16,714 bases of DNA from Pleurotus djamor. Lineage: Eukaryota; Basidiomycota; Agaricomycetes; Agaricales; Pleurotaceae. The stretch spans positions 1 through 16,714 of the forward strand of contig JAPEVF010000958.1 in NCBI GenBank assembly GCA_029747585.1. Reading direction: 5' to 3'. A model generated the notes under the pieces. That model saw only the letters and a program-made list of their open reading frames with translations. It did no database searches and was not told where the DNA came from. Position 1 is the stretch's first letter; each line of letters opens with the position of its first letter. Positions 1-9,185 of this stretch are shown one piece after another. Made by a program: the position numbers and the translations under genes.

Positions 1-158
1 AGTTCCTGTGGTGAGAGTAAATTTCACCTCGGTGTGCTGGGATATTTCAGATGTCTACACCAGCACTGCACTTCCATATGCTAACATGTCGTTTTCCTGC
101 TGCGTAGCTGGGCTCATATTACGAAGACAAAACCCCCGCATCCGACAAGCCCTTTTAA
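1..158 (+). CDS. Possible last exon of a plus-strand gene cut by the window edge
   Basis: A plausible intron runs from 11 (GTGAGAGTAA) to 107 (TGCGTAG), with a good branch-site match CTAAC at 81-85. If bases 8-10 end a codon, the frame reads VPV, then LGSYYEDKTPASDKPF, then TAA at 156-158. The tail is short, polar and has no recognisable domain. The alternative, an exon starting at 51, reaches TAG at 105-107, so that reading would also end here. Direction and frame rest only on splice-site quality; the product is unknown. Confidence 0.35.
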
Positions 159-647
159 GTCATTATATTGTTCCTCGGAACCTGGAACGCCTTATTCTTG
201 GGGGATGGAAGTGGCGGTGGCTGTGGATGCAGCATGTGGAAGTGCTATCCGTGAAGACGTAGAAACTATAGCAATATCACATCTTAATTCCATACCTATC
301 CATTTGCCCATCATTTGCACTTCTCGTGTGTGTCGGGGTTGGCGCCAGTGTCTGTGCTTGCTGTTCCTATTTGACGACGGCCGACGTGTGTGTCCCTCAA
401 CTACGCATAACTGTGATATACCTACCGTCATCATGATCACCCAAGTCACACTGTTCCGTCAAATTTTCTGTGTAAAGTTACATTAGAATGAAACTACGCG
501 ACATGTCTACAGGGTCTAGCACCACTGCACGCCTGAATCTAAATGAGGCTGTGAAAGACGGAAGTAGGTGCGATGCAAGCCTATGTACTATATTGGTCTG
601 TTGCTCCCCCTCGAGTAACCCAGCACGGAGGTCTGCGTATATGCCGA
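159..647. other. Intergenic region between convergent genes
   Basis: No open frame here has coding character or supported splice sites on either strand. If the left-edge exon is real, this is the shared 3' region of two convergent genes: the plus-strand gene ending at 158 and the minus-strand HAD gene ending at 648. I see no clear polyadenylation hexamer, tRNA or strong hairpin. Confidence 0.5.
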
Positions 648-2271
648 TCAGAGTCTCCCCGTGGACGTGAGATCCAACCCGACGATACGTTCCAACTCTT
701 GGACTGCATCAAGGGTCTTTCCGATTTGAACCTCTGAAAGAATGTGTACACCATCACCCCCAAAATGTCAATGTACATAAAATAGAGTAAGCGCATGAGA
801 TAACTGTGGTTGCTTGAAAATAGCACAGCGAGGAACGACTTACGGATGGTGCGCATTCCTAGTTGTCTCGCGGACTTGAGGTTCCTGAAAAGGACGGGTG
901 GAATAAGGTCAGGTGGCTCTGAAGGCCAGGCTTACGTCGCCTAAGAAGTTTTGACCATAATAGCTCACATGCCAATGTCATCGAGGAACACCACTTCCTC
1001 TGGCTTAATGCCATTCCTCTTGCACGCAAGGAGAAAGAATTCAGGATCGGGTTTGCTACGTGAGATAAGATAGAAGAGTCCATAAGAACGGGGCTTCGGC
1101 CGCGAAATAATCAAGTGAAACGTACCGCATGCCGTGAACGCTGCTATCGATAAAGTCCTCGAAAAGTGCGCGTAGTTTGGGAGGGGCGACACCGCCCTTG
1201 TCCCAGCCGAGGAATGCCAGCTCCGATGGAGGGATAGGTTCGCCACTCTCACCCGTTCGGGAAAAGTTATTCGTCAAAGCAATGATACGATATTTCTTTG
1301 CGGCTAAATTTACAGGTGCATATGGGAAATCAGCGCTCAATGAATCAGAAGAAAGCAATATGTTTGTGACAGCGAAGGGTTGAGAATGCGTGTGTGTAGG
1401 AAAACACCACCGACACCACCACTTGTGACACGTCCACGCATGTAGTTACGGGCTCGAACAAATGAGATCGCCCTGAGAGATCGAGGAAAAGGGATGTACC
1501 TCGGAGTTTCTGGATTGCCAGGAGGAAGTGCTTGTCGAATTGACCACTTTCACGCATCATGCGACCAAATAACTATAGGAAGGAAAGAAGGTGGGGTTAT
1601 GAGCTAATTGCAAAGAGCCACACAGACGCGTGGTCCCCAAGGAACGACGAACCTCTCTCCCATCAACCTTAATCTTCCCTGGTAATGGAGGACAGGCTGT
1701 AGAAGGATTGTAACCCCAATTAACACGCTCTGGGTCTCATGGACCGGGTGAAGGAACGGACTTACGGAGTCGATTGCGTTCACAGTAGGCTTGGTACCAC
1801 CGATTGCCGTTTTCAGTGTCCGAAAGTTCCTTACCAAACTGCTCATAGAAGGGAAAGAGATGAATTTCACCCCGTTCGAAGCGTTGCCAAGCGCCAGTCG
1901 ATCCATGACCGACACTATACATGGACAAAGGTAGATAGGCGATACCAGGTACGAGGTGACCCGGTTGGAAGAAGTGCGGAGCTTTTGGTCAGCATACTAT
2001 ATCGGCGTAATGAAGATAAAGAAGGGGCGTACGTACATGGAGCAATTGAGGTAGTTTGGTGGCAGGCCCAGGTGACGCTCATAGTCTGCAATTCCGATGA
2101 ATGGACTGCGTAAAACGACACCGCCAATCTGGCGCAAGGAAAGTTGAGGGGTATAGAGAGTCCGTGTTAGATACCAGGGTACAAAGTTAAAAATTTCGGC
2201 GAGAAGCCAGAACCTACGTCAAAGATGATAGCCTTGAGTGTGGGCTGGGAGTCTGTGGTAATAGACGCCAT
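648..2271 (-). CDS. HAD-superfamily hydrolase (haloacid dehalogenase/epoxide-hydrolase-N type), complete, 9 exons
   Basis: Exons on the minus strand: 2271-2218, 2128-2037, 1914-1766, 1696-1653, 1572-1500, 1303-1126, 1055-969, 884-844 and 733-648. They total 804 nt (267 residues plus TGA), and every splice phase agrees. HAD motifs occur in order: motif I FDIGGVV (Asp18 as nucleophile), motif II ALTNN (Thr148), motif III Lys198 in RKPDPEFF, and motif IV FLDDIG (Asp222/Asp223). The cap region holds GAWQRFERGE and FYEQFGKEL, typical of the group resembling the N-terminal phosphatase domain of epoxide hydrolase and ACAD10. Such enzymes use an aspartyl-enzyme intermediate and Mg2+; the substrate here is unknown. 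Motif I has Gly20 where phosphatases usually have the acid/base Asp, which this subgroup often shows. The first ATG (2271) is directly upstream of motif I. No signal peptide or membrane segment is seen, so it is probably cytosolic. The longest introns are 2036-1915 (122 nt) and 1499-1304 (196 nt). Confidence 0.87.
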
Positions 2272-3201
2272 GTGCTAGGTTGAACGGCAATGTTAGAAGC
2301 GAGACACGGAAGATAGACATCGGAGGCTGACTGTACTGTGATAGACGAGAGGTTGAGAGGCTCGTAGTTTTGAAAGCACCGATATGTGGATGCTGGTATG
2401 TTTCAAGAAAATGTCGAGATGTAGAGTGTTACAGTTACAGGGCCCGGGTAGCAGGGTAGCCGGACGCAGAGGCGGTCACGTGGACTGCCTTGCCGGCAAC
2501 CTTGGAAGTAACTGTTTGGCTGTGGGGCCGGGCTATGCCGGCAGATCGCCGGGGATAAGTAGGAGAGTTCAGAGGGATGACGATGTTTTGCTAAGTGATT
2601 TGGGCTCCGCTTGTATGAGCCGTGTTGCTGGGTCTGATTTGCTGAAAGAACATCAAGGCGGACGAAACATGCCTTGAACCTTGTTTTCTTAGGACATGTT
2701 CTTTTCCATCGAAGCCTGTTCTCGGCATCCCTTGTTTTTCACGAAACGTCTGCGTCTGGCATCGATCAAATCAAACCATTCTGGGCAACCATCTCGTATT
2801 CTCTACCCTTTTCCCAAGCTCATCTACTCCCGCTGTTGAGATATCTGACTACCTGGCCTCATGGTACCCTCGCTCCCACCTCAGGGTGCTTTCTGCCCTA
2901 TAATTGCCATTTGCTTCCGTAATTCATGCCCGGTAAACAGCGATCAAATGTGCTGCTCATAACATATTGCAATGCCCACTACTGGTGCGGTATCCAGGCT
3001 TCTCAGCTTCTGCACATTCGTTTCCATTATGACACACAGAATAAGTCATCGGCCGTCCTCAGCTTCCGAGCCTCCGTCAGCCCTACGTCTTCATACATCG
3101 CACTGCCATGGACGGAGCCTTTTCCAACATGTACCTGATGCGGCGGTATCGTCGGCAATCAACAAGCCAGCCAATCAGAGCACGACTTTGGTCCAACTTG
3201 A
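2272..3201. other. Intergenic stretch upstream of the HAD gene; no supported gene
   Basis: The part nearest 2272 must hold the minus-strand HAD promoter, but I see no clear TATA box. 2430-2580 is visibly G+C-rich and includes a CACGTG hexamer near 2476. 2680-3200 is more balanced. Plus-strand frames stay open here for 80 to 140 codons, but I recognise no family and cannot place convincing introns. It may hold the 5' region of whatever gene donated sequence to the GH3 fusion at 3202-3357. Confidence 0.4.
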
Positions 3202-3255
3202 ACCATCTCACTCCAACCTCGCTGTCTTCCGGCTAAAAACTTCGCAAACACTCAT

Positions 3256-5390
3256 ATGCGACGCGTCGAACAACACACAACTCTTCGGTATTATACCGTC
3301 GGTGGAAACTTGTACGCCAACCTCTCAGGCGTCTTTAGTGCGGACGTCGACTTCTGTGGGTTCAAGCTCGGCCAAGATTCCGTACGTCTCTCATTGAACT
3401 TTCTCATGAAAATCAATCTTCTCATTTCTCCCTTCATCCTCACATTGGAATTTTGCCTCAGGGATTCCCCGAGCCCAACTTCGACGCCCAACACTCCGAC
3501 GGTTCTGGTCCCCTCAACCTCCACATCTCCGTACGCTCCGACGAGCACACCGCACTCGTTCGTGAAATTGCTAGTGCAAGTACCGTACTACTAAAGAACA
3601 ACAATACCGCTCCCAATGCCAACCCCAATCCTAATGGTAAGCCATTCAAATCCAAATCCAAATCCAAACCCTAATAATCCATCAACATTAACGTTAACAT
3701 TAACCTGAATTTTGTTTTGTGTTTTGTGTTTCGTGGAACGTAGTGAGAAGAGGTCTCCCCGTGGATCGGGCGAAGGTGAGGAGTATGGCGGTGGTGGGGC
3801 AAGACGCGAAGATGCCGAAAAAGGATTGTGGGGATTTGAATGAGTGTAATGAGGGTACGATGTCGATCGGGTGTGTTGTGTTTCTCCCCATCCTACTTCA
3901 TCTGAAGTAACCATTCGTTGAAAAACGAACTAACTAACCACTCTTTAAACTAGATGGGGTTCCGGCTCGAACTCGCTCGAGTTCCTCGTTCCACCCATCG
4001 ATGCCCTCAACGCCTTCAACGCCGGTACGAACGTCACAATCAGTACCTCCCTCTCGAACGACCTCGATGCGGGTGTGAACGCCGCACGAGGGAAAGATGT
4101 TGCTTTCGTTTTCGCTAACGCGTACGTGCATCAAATCACTTTTCATTTTTCCTTCCACCACTTGACTGACACCGATAATCTTCTTCACATAACGTGTGTG
4201 CTCGCCTGTTTATGGTCAATGCGATACAACAAACAGGATGAGTGGCGAGCTTGGTTTCTACAATGTTGTCGTTGGGAACATGGGTGATCGCAATGATTTG
4301 GATCTATGGTGGAAAGGCGGGAGCTTGGTACGCCTCTCCCTCATCCCCTCTTCACCCACCCCCTCCCCTCTCCTCCCTCCCTCCTCCCTCTCCCCCTTCC
4401 CATCCCTCAACCCACCACAATTCAACTAACCCTATTTATTATCTACATAGATCGAACGCGTCGCGGCCGTCTGCTCCAACACAATCGTCATCATCCACTC
4501 CGTCGGACCCGTCTACATGCCCTGGTCCACCCACCCCAACATCACAGGTATCATCTACGCCGGTGCACCGGGTGAACAGACCGGTCCGGCGTTGGTGGAT
4601 GTGTTGTATGGCGCGTATAACCCGAGAGGGAGGTTGCCGTTTTCCATTGCCGATGTGCGTTTTCCCCCTCGTTCCTCTTTCGTCTTTGATTCTTTAATGT
4701 TCCTTTGGAATTATAGAAGGAGGAAGATTATGGTACGACAATCGTTTATAATAGTCTTGGATTCCCGGATGTGCGTCACGAACATTTTTCCTATCGCTTC
4801 ATTTACACTTACTCTGCCTGCGTACGACGCTGCGAACGAATAACAGATCAACTACACCGAGAAACTCCTCCTCGACTACCGCTACATGGACTCCAAGAAC
4901 ATCACCCCGCGCTTCCCTTTCGGGTTTGGGCTATCCTACACGACGTTCGCATACTCCTCCCTCTCCCTCTCCCCCTCCATCTCAAACACCAACACCAACA
5001 CGGTCACCATAACGTTCACCATCAAGAACACCGGCACCCTAGATTGTACCGAGATCCCCCAAGTCTACCTAGGTTTCCCTTCACGCAACGCAAATGGCGG
5101 TGGGGAAGTGGGCGAGCCGAAGAGAGTGTTGAGAGGGTTCGAAGAGGTTGCGTTAAGTGTTGGTGAGGAGAAGAGGGTTAGTGTGGTGTTGAGTCAGAGA
5201 GAGATAAGGTACGTCTTTCTCTCCCTTGTCTCTCACCTGCTGACATACATTTTCCGGTTCTCCGACGCCTATTCCTTCTAGTTTCTGGGACGTAGTATCC
5301 CATGCCTGGGTCGTGCCTAGTGGAACCTTCACCGTCTGGGTCGGCGCGTCCATCAACGACGTTCGATTGACAGGAACGTTTTCAACGTGA
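3256..5390 (+). pseudogene. N-terminally truncated GH3 beta-glucosidase copy (catalytic barrel missing), fused in frame to unrelated sequence
   Basis: Exons: 3256(?)-3381, 3462-3636, 3744-3870, 3954-4121, 4237-4327, 4451-4654, 4717-4770, 4847-5208 and 5282-5390. All phases agree and there is no internal stop. GH3 similarity starts at FKLGQDS (the linker after the barrel). It then runs through GFPEPNFDAQ, VVGQDAK, RGKDVAFVFANAMSGELGF (Glu at 4247-4249 sits where related GH3 enzymes have the acid/base), GDRNDLDLWW, PWSTHPNITGIIYAG, NPRGRLPFSIAD, FPFGFGLSYTTF and a C-terminal fibronectin III-like domain ending at TGA 5388-5390. The barrel domain with the nucleophile Asp is absent, so beta-glucosidase activity is not expected. 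Upstream, the frame is open back to 3202 with an ATG at 3256, giving a possible 471-residue chimera. The 3202-3357 part (with YYTVGGNLYANLSG) is unrecognised. A silent relic and an expressed non-catalytic protein are both possible. Confidence 0.8.
3645..3670. repeat. Short hexamer microsatellite (TCCAAA)n in a GH3 intron
   Basis: Three perfect TCCAAA copies (3651-3668) follow an imperfect one, inside the intron 3637-3743 of the truncated GH3 copy. They are followed by a short run of TTAAC-type repeats (about 3680-3704). The matching intron of the other GH3 copy (16179-16263) lacks both, so they probably arose after the copies separated. Confidence 0.8.
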
Positions 5391-5662
5391 CCTTGTATTG
5401 TTTAAATGTTCAATTCTTTGTCATGGACTTGTGAGCGTGGAAAGAGCGGAGGTCAACTCTAAACGGTTAAAAAAGAGTCCAAGTGCTACGACCATAACAC
5501 CTCAGACTGACAGGGTTTCCCCTCCCGAAGGTAGGCTGTAGCCAGGGAAAAAGGGGGGTCCCCCTTGTTTCCACTGGTGTGTATTTGACTATCTACTGAC
5601 AGATAAGTACATTACGGCTACGCTAACGTGGATACAAGTTACGGATTTATGGATAGAGCATA
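5391..5662. other. 3' flank of the truncated GH3 copy
   Basis: No gene seen. It should hold the 3' untranslated region and polyadenylation site of the plus-strand GH3 copy and, on the other strand, the end of the intron-rich minus-strand locus. A small G/C palindrome (5551-5566) has only a 2-nt centre. The homologous 3' flank of the second GH3 copy lies outside the window, so the right border of the duplication cannot be placed. Confidence 0.5.
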
Positions 5663-5789
5663 CCTAAGTGGTCAAGAGAAAGTTAGCCAAGTGGCGAAAA
5701 GACAAGTCAACGAGCAAAGACTTACTCGCCGAAAAAGGAAGGGGAAAGGAGTACCCCTACCGAGCAAGGGTTTTCGGCGCCACTAGAGA

Positions 5790-7584
5790 TGGTTGGTGGC
5801 GCGGTCGAGGAGCAAGATCGCAATGTGGAGACTTGCAAATGCAAAGTGCTGGGGAGGTTGGGTTGGAAGGTGTGGCGGCAATGAAACATGGTCAGTGGCG
5901 CGATCAAGAGGAAAGGCCGAGACTTGCTGATGCGATGGTGGTGACAACGCAGGATAGGGTGGGGATGGGGCAAGCGAGAGGTGGTTGGTACCACAAGACA
6001 GATAACGACGAAATGACAAACTCTAAAAGGTATCCCATAAGTACACAGTCAACTCGAACAACAATCAAAGACTTACCATCCATTTCGACAACGAGCAAAC
6101 ACAGGACCAGCCTGGACAACTCTTCTCGGCCAAGAAATCTCTTCTCACTCCTTCGAAACGCGGGATCTTGATGCCTTCAAAGTCGCGGCGACCGTTGATG
6201 ACGCGTTCGAGACACAAAGCAAAGACCCGTATTAGGGATCAACCGGCAACGATGCGGACGTGGTTGGTGGCGCGATTGAGAAGGGTTGGGGAAGCGAGAA
6301 AGGTGCTGGCGGCGGGGATGGTGAGTGACTTGGTTGACAAATACCAAGGCCACGGCAATGGCAAGAGCCGTGAGATGGCACAAGCGAAAGGTGGTTGGTG
6401 GCGCGGTCGAGAAGGAGAGGGATTGTCGGTGGTGATGGACAAGGCCATCGGATTCGAAGGCTCAGCGATTGCGGACAGAGAGTCGTCAGGGCAGGGTATA
6501 CGACGCCGAGAGGAAGTACAAGGCTATAGGAAACTTGTTGAGTATGAGGAAAAGAAACAAAACAAGTAAAAAAAGACTTACAAATTGATCCGCCAACAAC
6601 CATGCGCGATGCAACTCGGCTGGGCACTCGACTCCTTGACGCCGTTCTCAGCAGCCGAGAGACCTCTTGCAATGGCAGCTTGGAGGATTGGTTGGTGGGG
6701 TGGTTGGTGACGCAGTCAAGAAGGGGAGGGATCATGGATGGTGATGGACAAGGCCATCGGATGCGAAAGCAGAGCGATCGTGACATCGAGAGAGATAGAA
6801 GGCTAGAAGAAACATGTTGAGTACAAGTAAAACAAAAGAAAGAAGTAAAAAANGACTTACAAACCAACCAGCCGACGGCCATGCATGATACAACATAATT
6901 ACTTGACTCCTCGATTGGAGAACGCGACGCCGTGATCAACGGCCAAGAGACCTCTTTCGGCGGCTTGGTTGATAAGGTGGTTGGTGGCGCGGTCGAGACG
7001 GGCTGCGATGGCAATGGCAGACAAGGCCATAGTGGGGAAGGGACCAAGTTGTCGGTACGGCGATCAAAGGCATACGACGCCGAGAAGAGGTTGTAGGCTA
7101 AAAGAAACAATTTGAGTACTTATAAGGAAAGGAAAATCAACAAGGATGAAAGACTTGCCCGTATGTTTCGTCCACAATCTCACGCGACACTTGACACCCT
7201 CATTAGAGGTGCCGACGCCATGATGGATACCGTAAGAGCCTTGTAGAACGACAGGTTGGTGACCTTCGATTGATGATGTGGTTGGTGGCGCGGTCGAGGA
7301 GGTGGGTGATGGCGATGGCGGACAAGGACATTGTTGAGGAGGCCGTTATGGACGGGTATACGTCGCCGAGAAGAAGTTAAAGGCTAGGACAAACATGTTG
7401 AGTATAAAGAAAGAAGAATGAATAAGAATAAAAGAGACTTACGATTTGTTTCGCCAACAATCTCACAAGACACACCATCGGGTAAGGCTTGACTCCCCCA
7501 TTGAAGGTGCTGGCGCGGTAACTAATACTTTCAAAGCCGCGTAACACGACACAGATTGGTGAGGTGGTTGATGGCGCGGTCGAG
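5790..7584 (-). repeat. Dispersed 20-nt core motif, eight copies
   Basis: The plus-strand form TGGTTGGTGGCGCGGTCGAG starts at 5790, 5889 (diverged), 6261 (two changes near the end), 6392, 6701 (diverged), 6978, 7279 and 7565 (one change). Read on the minus strand, one frame gives LDRATNH. The four right-hand copies are spaced 277-309 bp apart, matching the exon-intron units. The left-hand copies are closer and irregular, so one or two exons hold two copies each. Confidence 0.8.
6523..7442 (-). repeat. Tandem array of degenerate ~290-bp exon-intron units
   Basis: Acceptor junctions at 7384, 7098, 6803 and 6524 are spaced 279-295 bp apart. Exons after them open alike on the minus strand: CCTTTAACTTCTTCTCGGCG, CCTACAACCTCTTCTCGGCG, CCTTCTATCTCTCTCGATGT and CCTTGTACTTCCTCTCGGCG. 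The intron before each one shares a TACTCAA(C/A)(A/T)(T/A)GTTT block about 10 nt before the acceptor and a donor GTAAGTC (GCAAGTC at 7158). The first exon of the array, upstream at 7813-7443, and the exons downstream of 6523 carry further diverged copies of the core. Exon and intron were therefore duplicated together. Confidence 0.75.
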
Positions 7585-8617
7585 GAGAGGCAGCGTGGAC
7601 GAGGTGAGGAGGGGGGAGAGCTCCAGGACCCAGTGGTTTGTGACGGTTGACTATTTGCCTGGGTGGAAGACGATGTCGACAGTACGCCGACAGCAAAGGC
7701 GGAGGTGTGGGAATGGACTTGGTACCAAGGGGCCGTGCGCCAACAGCACACAGCTGTCGTGACTCGTCACTTCGAAAGCCTGCGCAGGCAGTCATCCAGA
7801 GGGGTGATCTACACTAAGAGAGTGTCAGAAAGACCTTCAAGACGTGGAAAGGTGGTGAAAAGAAAACTTACAAGGTCTATGTATGACTCATGTCCAGTTC
7901 GAGGCCTTGGAGGTGAAGTAGAGCATCCTGGTACTTGCTCATCTGTAGATAGCAAAAGATAGAGAGTCAGACCAATGATAAGAATGAGAACAATGTGAGG
8001 ATACGTACACAAGCTTGAAACGTTGATGAGTCAAAGACGAGGCATCATTGACGTATTTCGTGGTGATTGATAGAAGGGCGAGCGATAGGTGCGTTGAGGC
8101 ACGTGTTACGAATGCAAACGACCATGCGCGTTGGCTCCCATATGAGTGATAAAAGGGCCGTGTCAACGTTCGGTGCCAGGAAGACTCGATGTCCAAAAAA
8201 GGGAGGATCCCAACTGAACGGAAGGGCAGACCTGGCGGCCATGCCCTGCATCGTGAGGTTGGTTTCCAGTTGCTATATAGCAAGTGGTCAGAACATTAGA
8301 ACATGAGAAGAAAGTATGAAAACAAAACTTACCGATCGTGTTGGCATCAACGCCGGCGCGAAACGACATCCACTTGACGCAGATGGCTGGCTGATAGTCT
8401 TGTCACCCGCTTCGTCAGCCAATGAGAGTAGATCTACTCATGGGAACGAAAGGGTGTGGGTAGTGGCAGCGGGGCAGGTCGCGAGCCACAGCGATGAGGT
8501 TGGAGAGGCTGGGCGTCTGATAACCTAAGAAGGAAAGGAAGCATGAGCTTCGACTAGCGATTCAAGAGCTCGGGATACTCACAAAGTAGCGTAGAAAGAG
8601 CCAGAAACAGAGGCGAG

Positions 8618-8649
8618 GCTTCGAGTCGCAAGGAAGAGAGACTCGAAGC
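8618..8649. repeat. Perfect 10-bp inverted repeat with a 12-nt loop
   Basis: Arms GCTTCGAGTC (8618-8627) and GACTCGAAGC (8640-8649) pair perfectly around a purine-rich 12-nt spacer. It lies in the predicted exon 8658-8583 of the minus-strand locus, so it could form an RNA hairpin or be a protein-binding palindrome. No role is shown. Confidence 0.7.
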
Positions 8650-8744
8650 GAGGGGATCCTGGATAGATACAGATACATGATCTGAGAAAAAAGATACAAA
8701 GAGAGGAAGAATCAAAACTTACGAAGAAACACCATATGCATGGG

Positions 8745-9125
8745 TCATAAATGCGAGACTATGAAGGCCTAGTAGAGTGAAATCATCAGCCATGATGCTT
8801 GACAGGGAATGAAGCTACGACATACCTCGAATGATGATGGCGAGAGGAAAGAAATGAGTCGGGCGCTTCGAGTACCGCGTTGGCTATAAGTCCCGACGAG
8901 GTCCCTAATCAGGACAGGGACACAGGAGTCAGCGACAAGAAGTACGAAGACATCAAGAACAACTTACCGAGGAACTATGGAGGAGCTTTGAAGGAGAGAG
9001 AGACGAGCTTTAGAATCTTGGCGGACGAGTACGAGGAGGAGAAGGGGGTAGAAGGAAAGGGAGGAGAGGATGCAGGAGCAAACGGCGAGCTCATCGCGAA
9101 AGGTGATGTTATAGCGTAGGGACAT
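8745..9125 (-). CDS. Possible short membrane-anchored reading frame at the 5' end of the minus-strand locus
   Basis: From the ATG at 9125, the first three exons (9125-8968, 8904-8826, 8768-8745) join in frame to give 86 residues ending at TGA. One likely membrane segment is visible near residues 14-35 (LAVCSCILSSLSFYPLLLLV), after an N-glycosylation-type NIT. The start lies about 60 nt below the TATA box. An earlier ATG at 9138 has a better context but opens only a 9-codon frame, like an upstream ORF. No family recognised; exon 3 has other open frames, so this may be a 5' fragment of something longer. Confidence 0.25.
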
Positions 9126-9177
9126 AATGACGGGACATGGTGGGGGGGCGTTGAGAGGGAGGGTGTCGGATCTGAAG

Positions 9178-9185
9178 CTTTTATA
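9178..9185 (-). promoter_or_regulatory. TATA box for the minus-strand locus
   Basis: The minus strand reads TATAAAAG from 9185 to 9178. It is 40 nt above the ATG at 9138 and 53 nt above the ATG at 9125, with a pyrimidine-rich stretch between that would suit a start site about 30 nt downstream. Position and sequence fit a fungal core promoter. Confidence 0.5.

Larger units (their letters stand above)
5663..9138 (-). other. Putative minus-strand spliced transcription unit with at least 13 introns; reading frame unresolved
   Basis: Thirteen introns of similar size (54-66 nt) can be placed on the minus strand: 8967-8905, 8825-8769, 8722-8659, 8582-8525, 8332-8273, 8008-7943, 7871-7814, 7442-7384, 7158-7098, 6860-6803, 6581-6524, 6076-6023 and 5725-5664. 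Donors are GTAAGT, GTATGT, GTGAGT or GTACGT (one GCAAGT), and each intron has a pyrimidine-rich tail ending in AG. A TATAAAAG box lies upstream at 9185-9178. Exons are pyrimidine-rich; individual exons stay open in one frame, but I cannot join them into one long protein. Protein-like pieces appear in different frames, such as LDRATNHLINQAAERGLLA at about 7000 and MSKYQDALLHLQGLELDM at about 7940. It could be a decayed tandem-exon gene, a spliced non-coding RNA, or a gene whose exons I have mis-phased. No known family recognised. Confidence 0.45.

Noticed and set aside
3359..5390. The duplicated GH3 region as a pure assembly artefact
   Set aside because: Introns differ in length and sequence and exons differ at many silent sites between copies, so they are distinct loci. 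An artefactual join at 3359 itself remains possible and is listed for checking.
5551..5566. AAGGGGG...CCCCCTT palindrome as a terminator
   Set aside because: The centre is only 2 nt, too tight for an RNA hairpin loop of that register, and fungal polymerase II genes do not use such terminators.
5668..6171. Plus-strand 167-codon frame, rich in basic residues
   Set aside because: It lies opposite predicted exons and the intron 6076-6023, contains the complement of the repeat core, and has no plus-strand splice or domain evidence.
6232..7110. A 292-codon stop-free minus-strand frame
   Set aside because: It runs straight through two well-supported introns and their exons. C/T-rich sequence has few stops, and the repeat units do not keep one frame within it. 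Treated as a compositional shadow of the repeat array.
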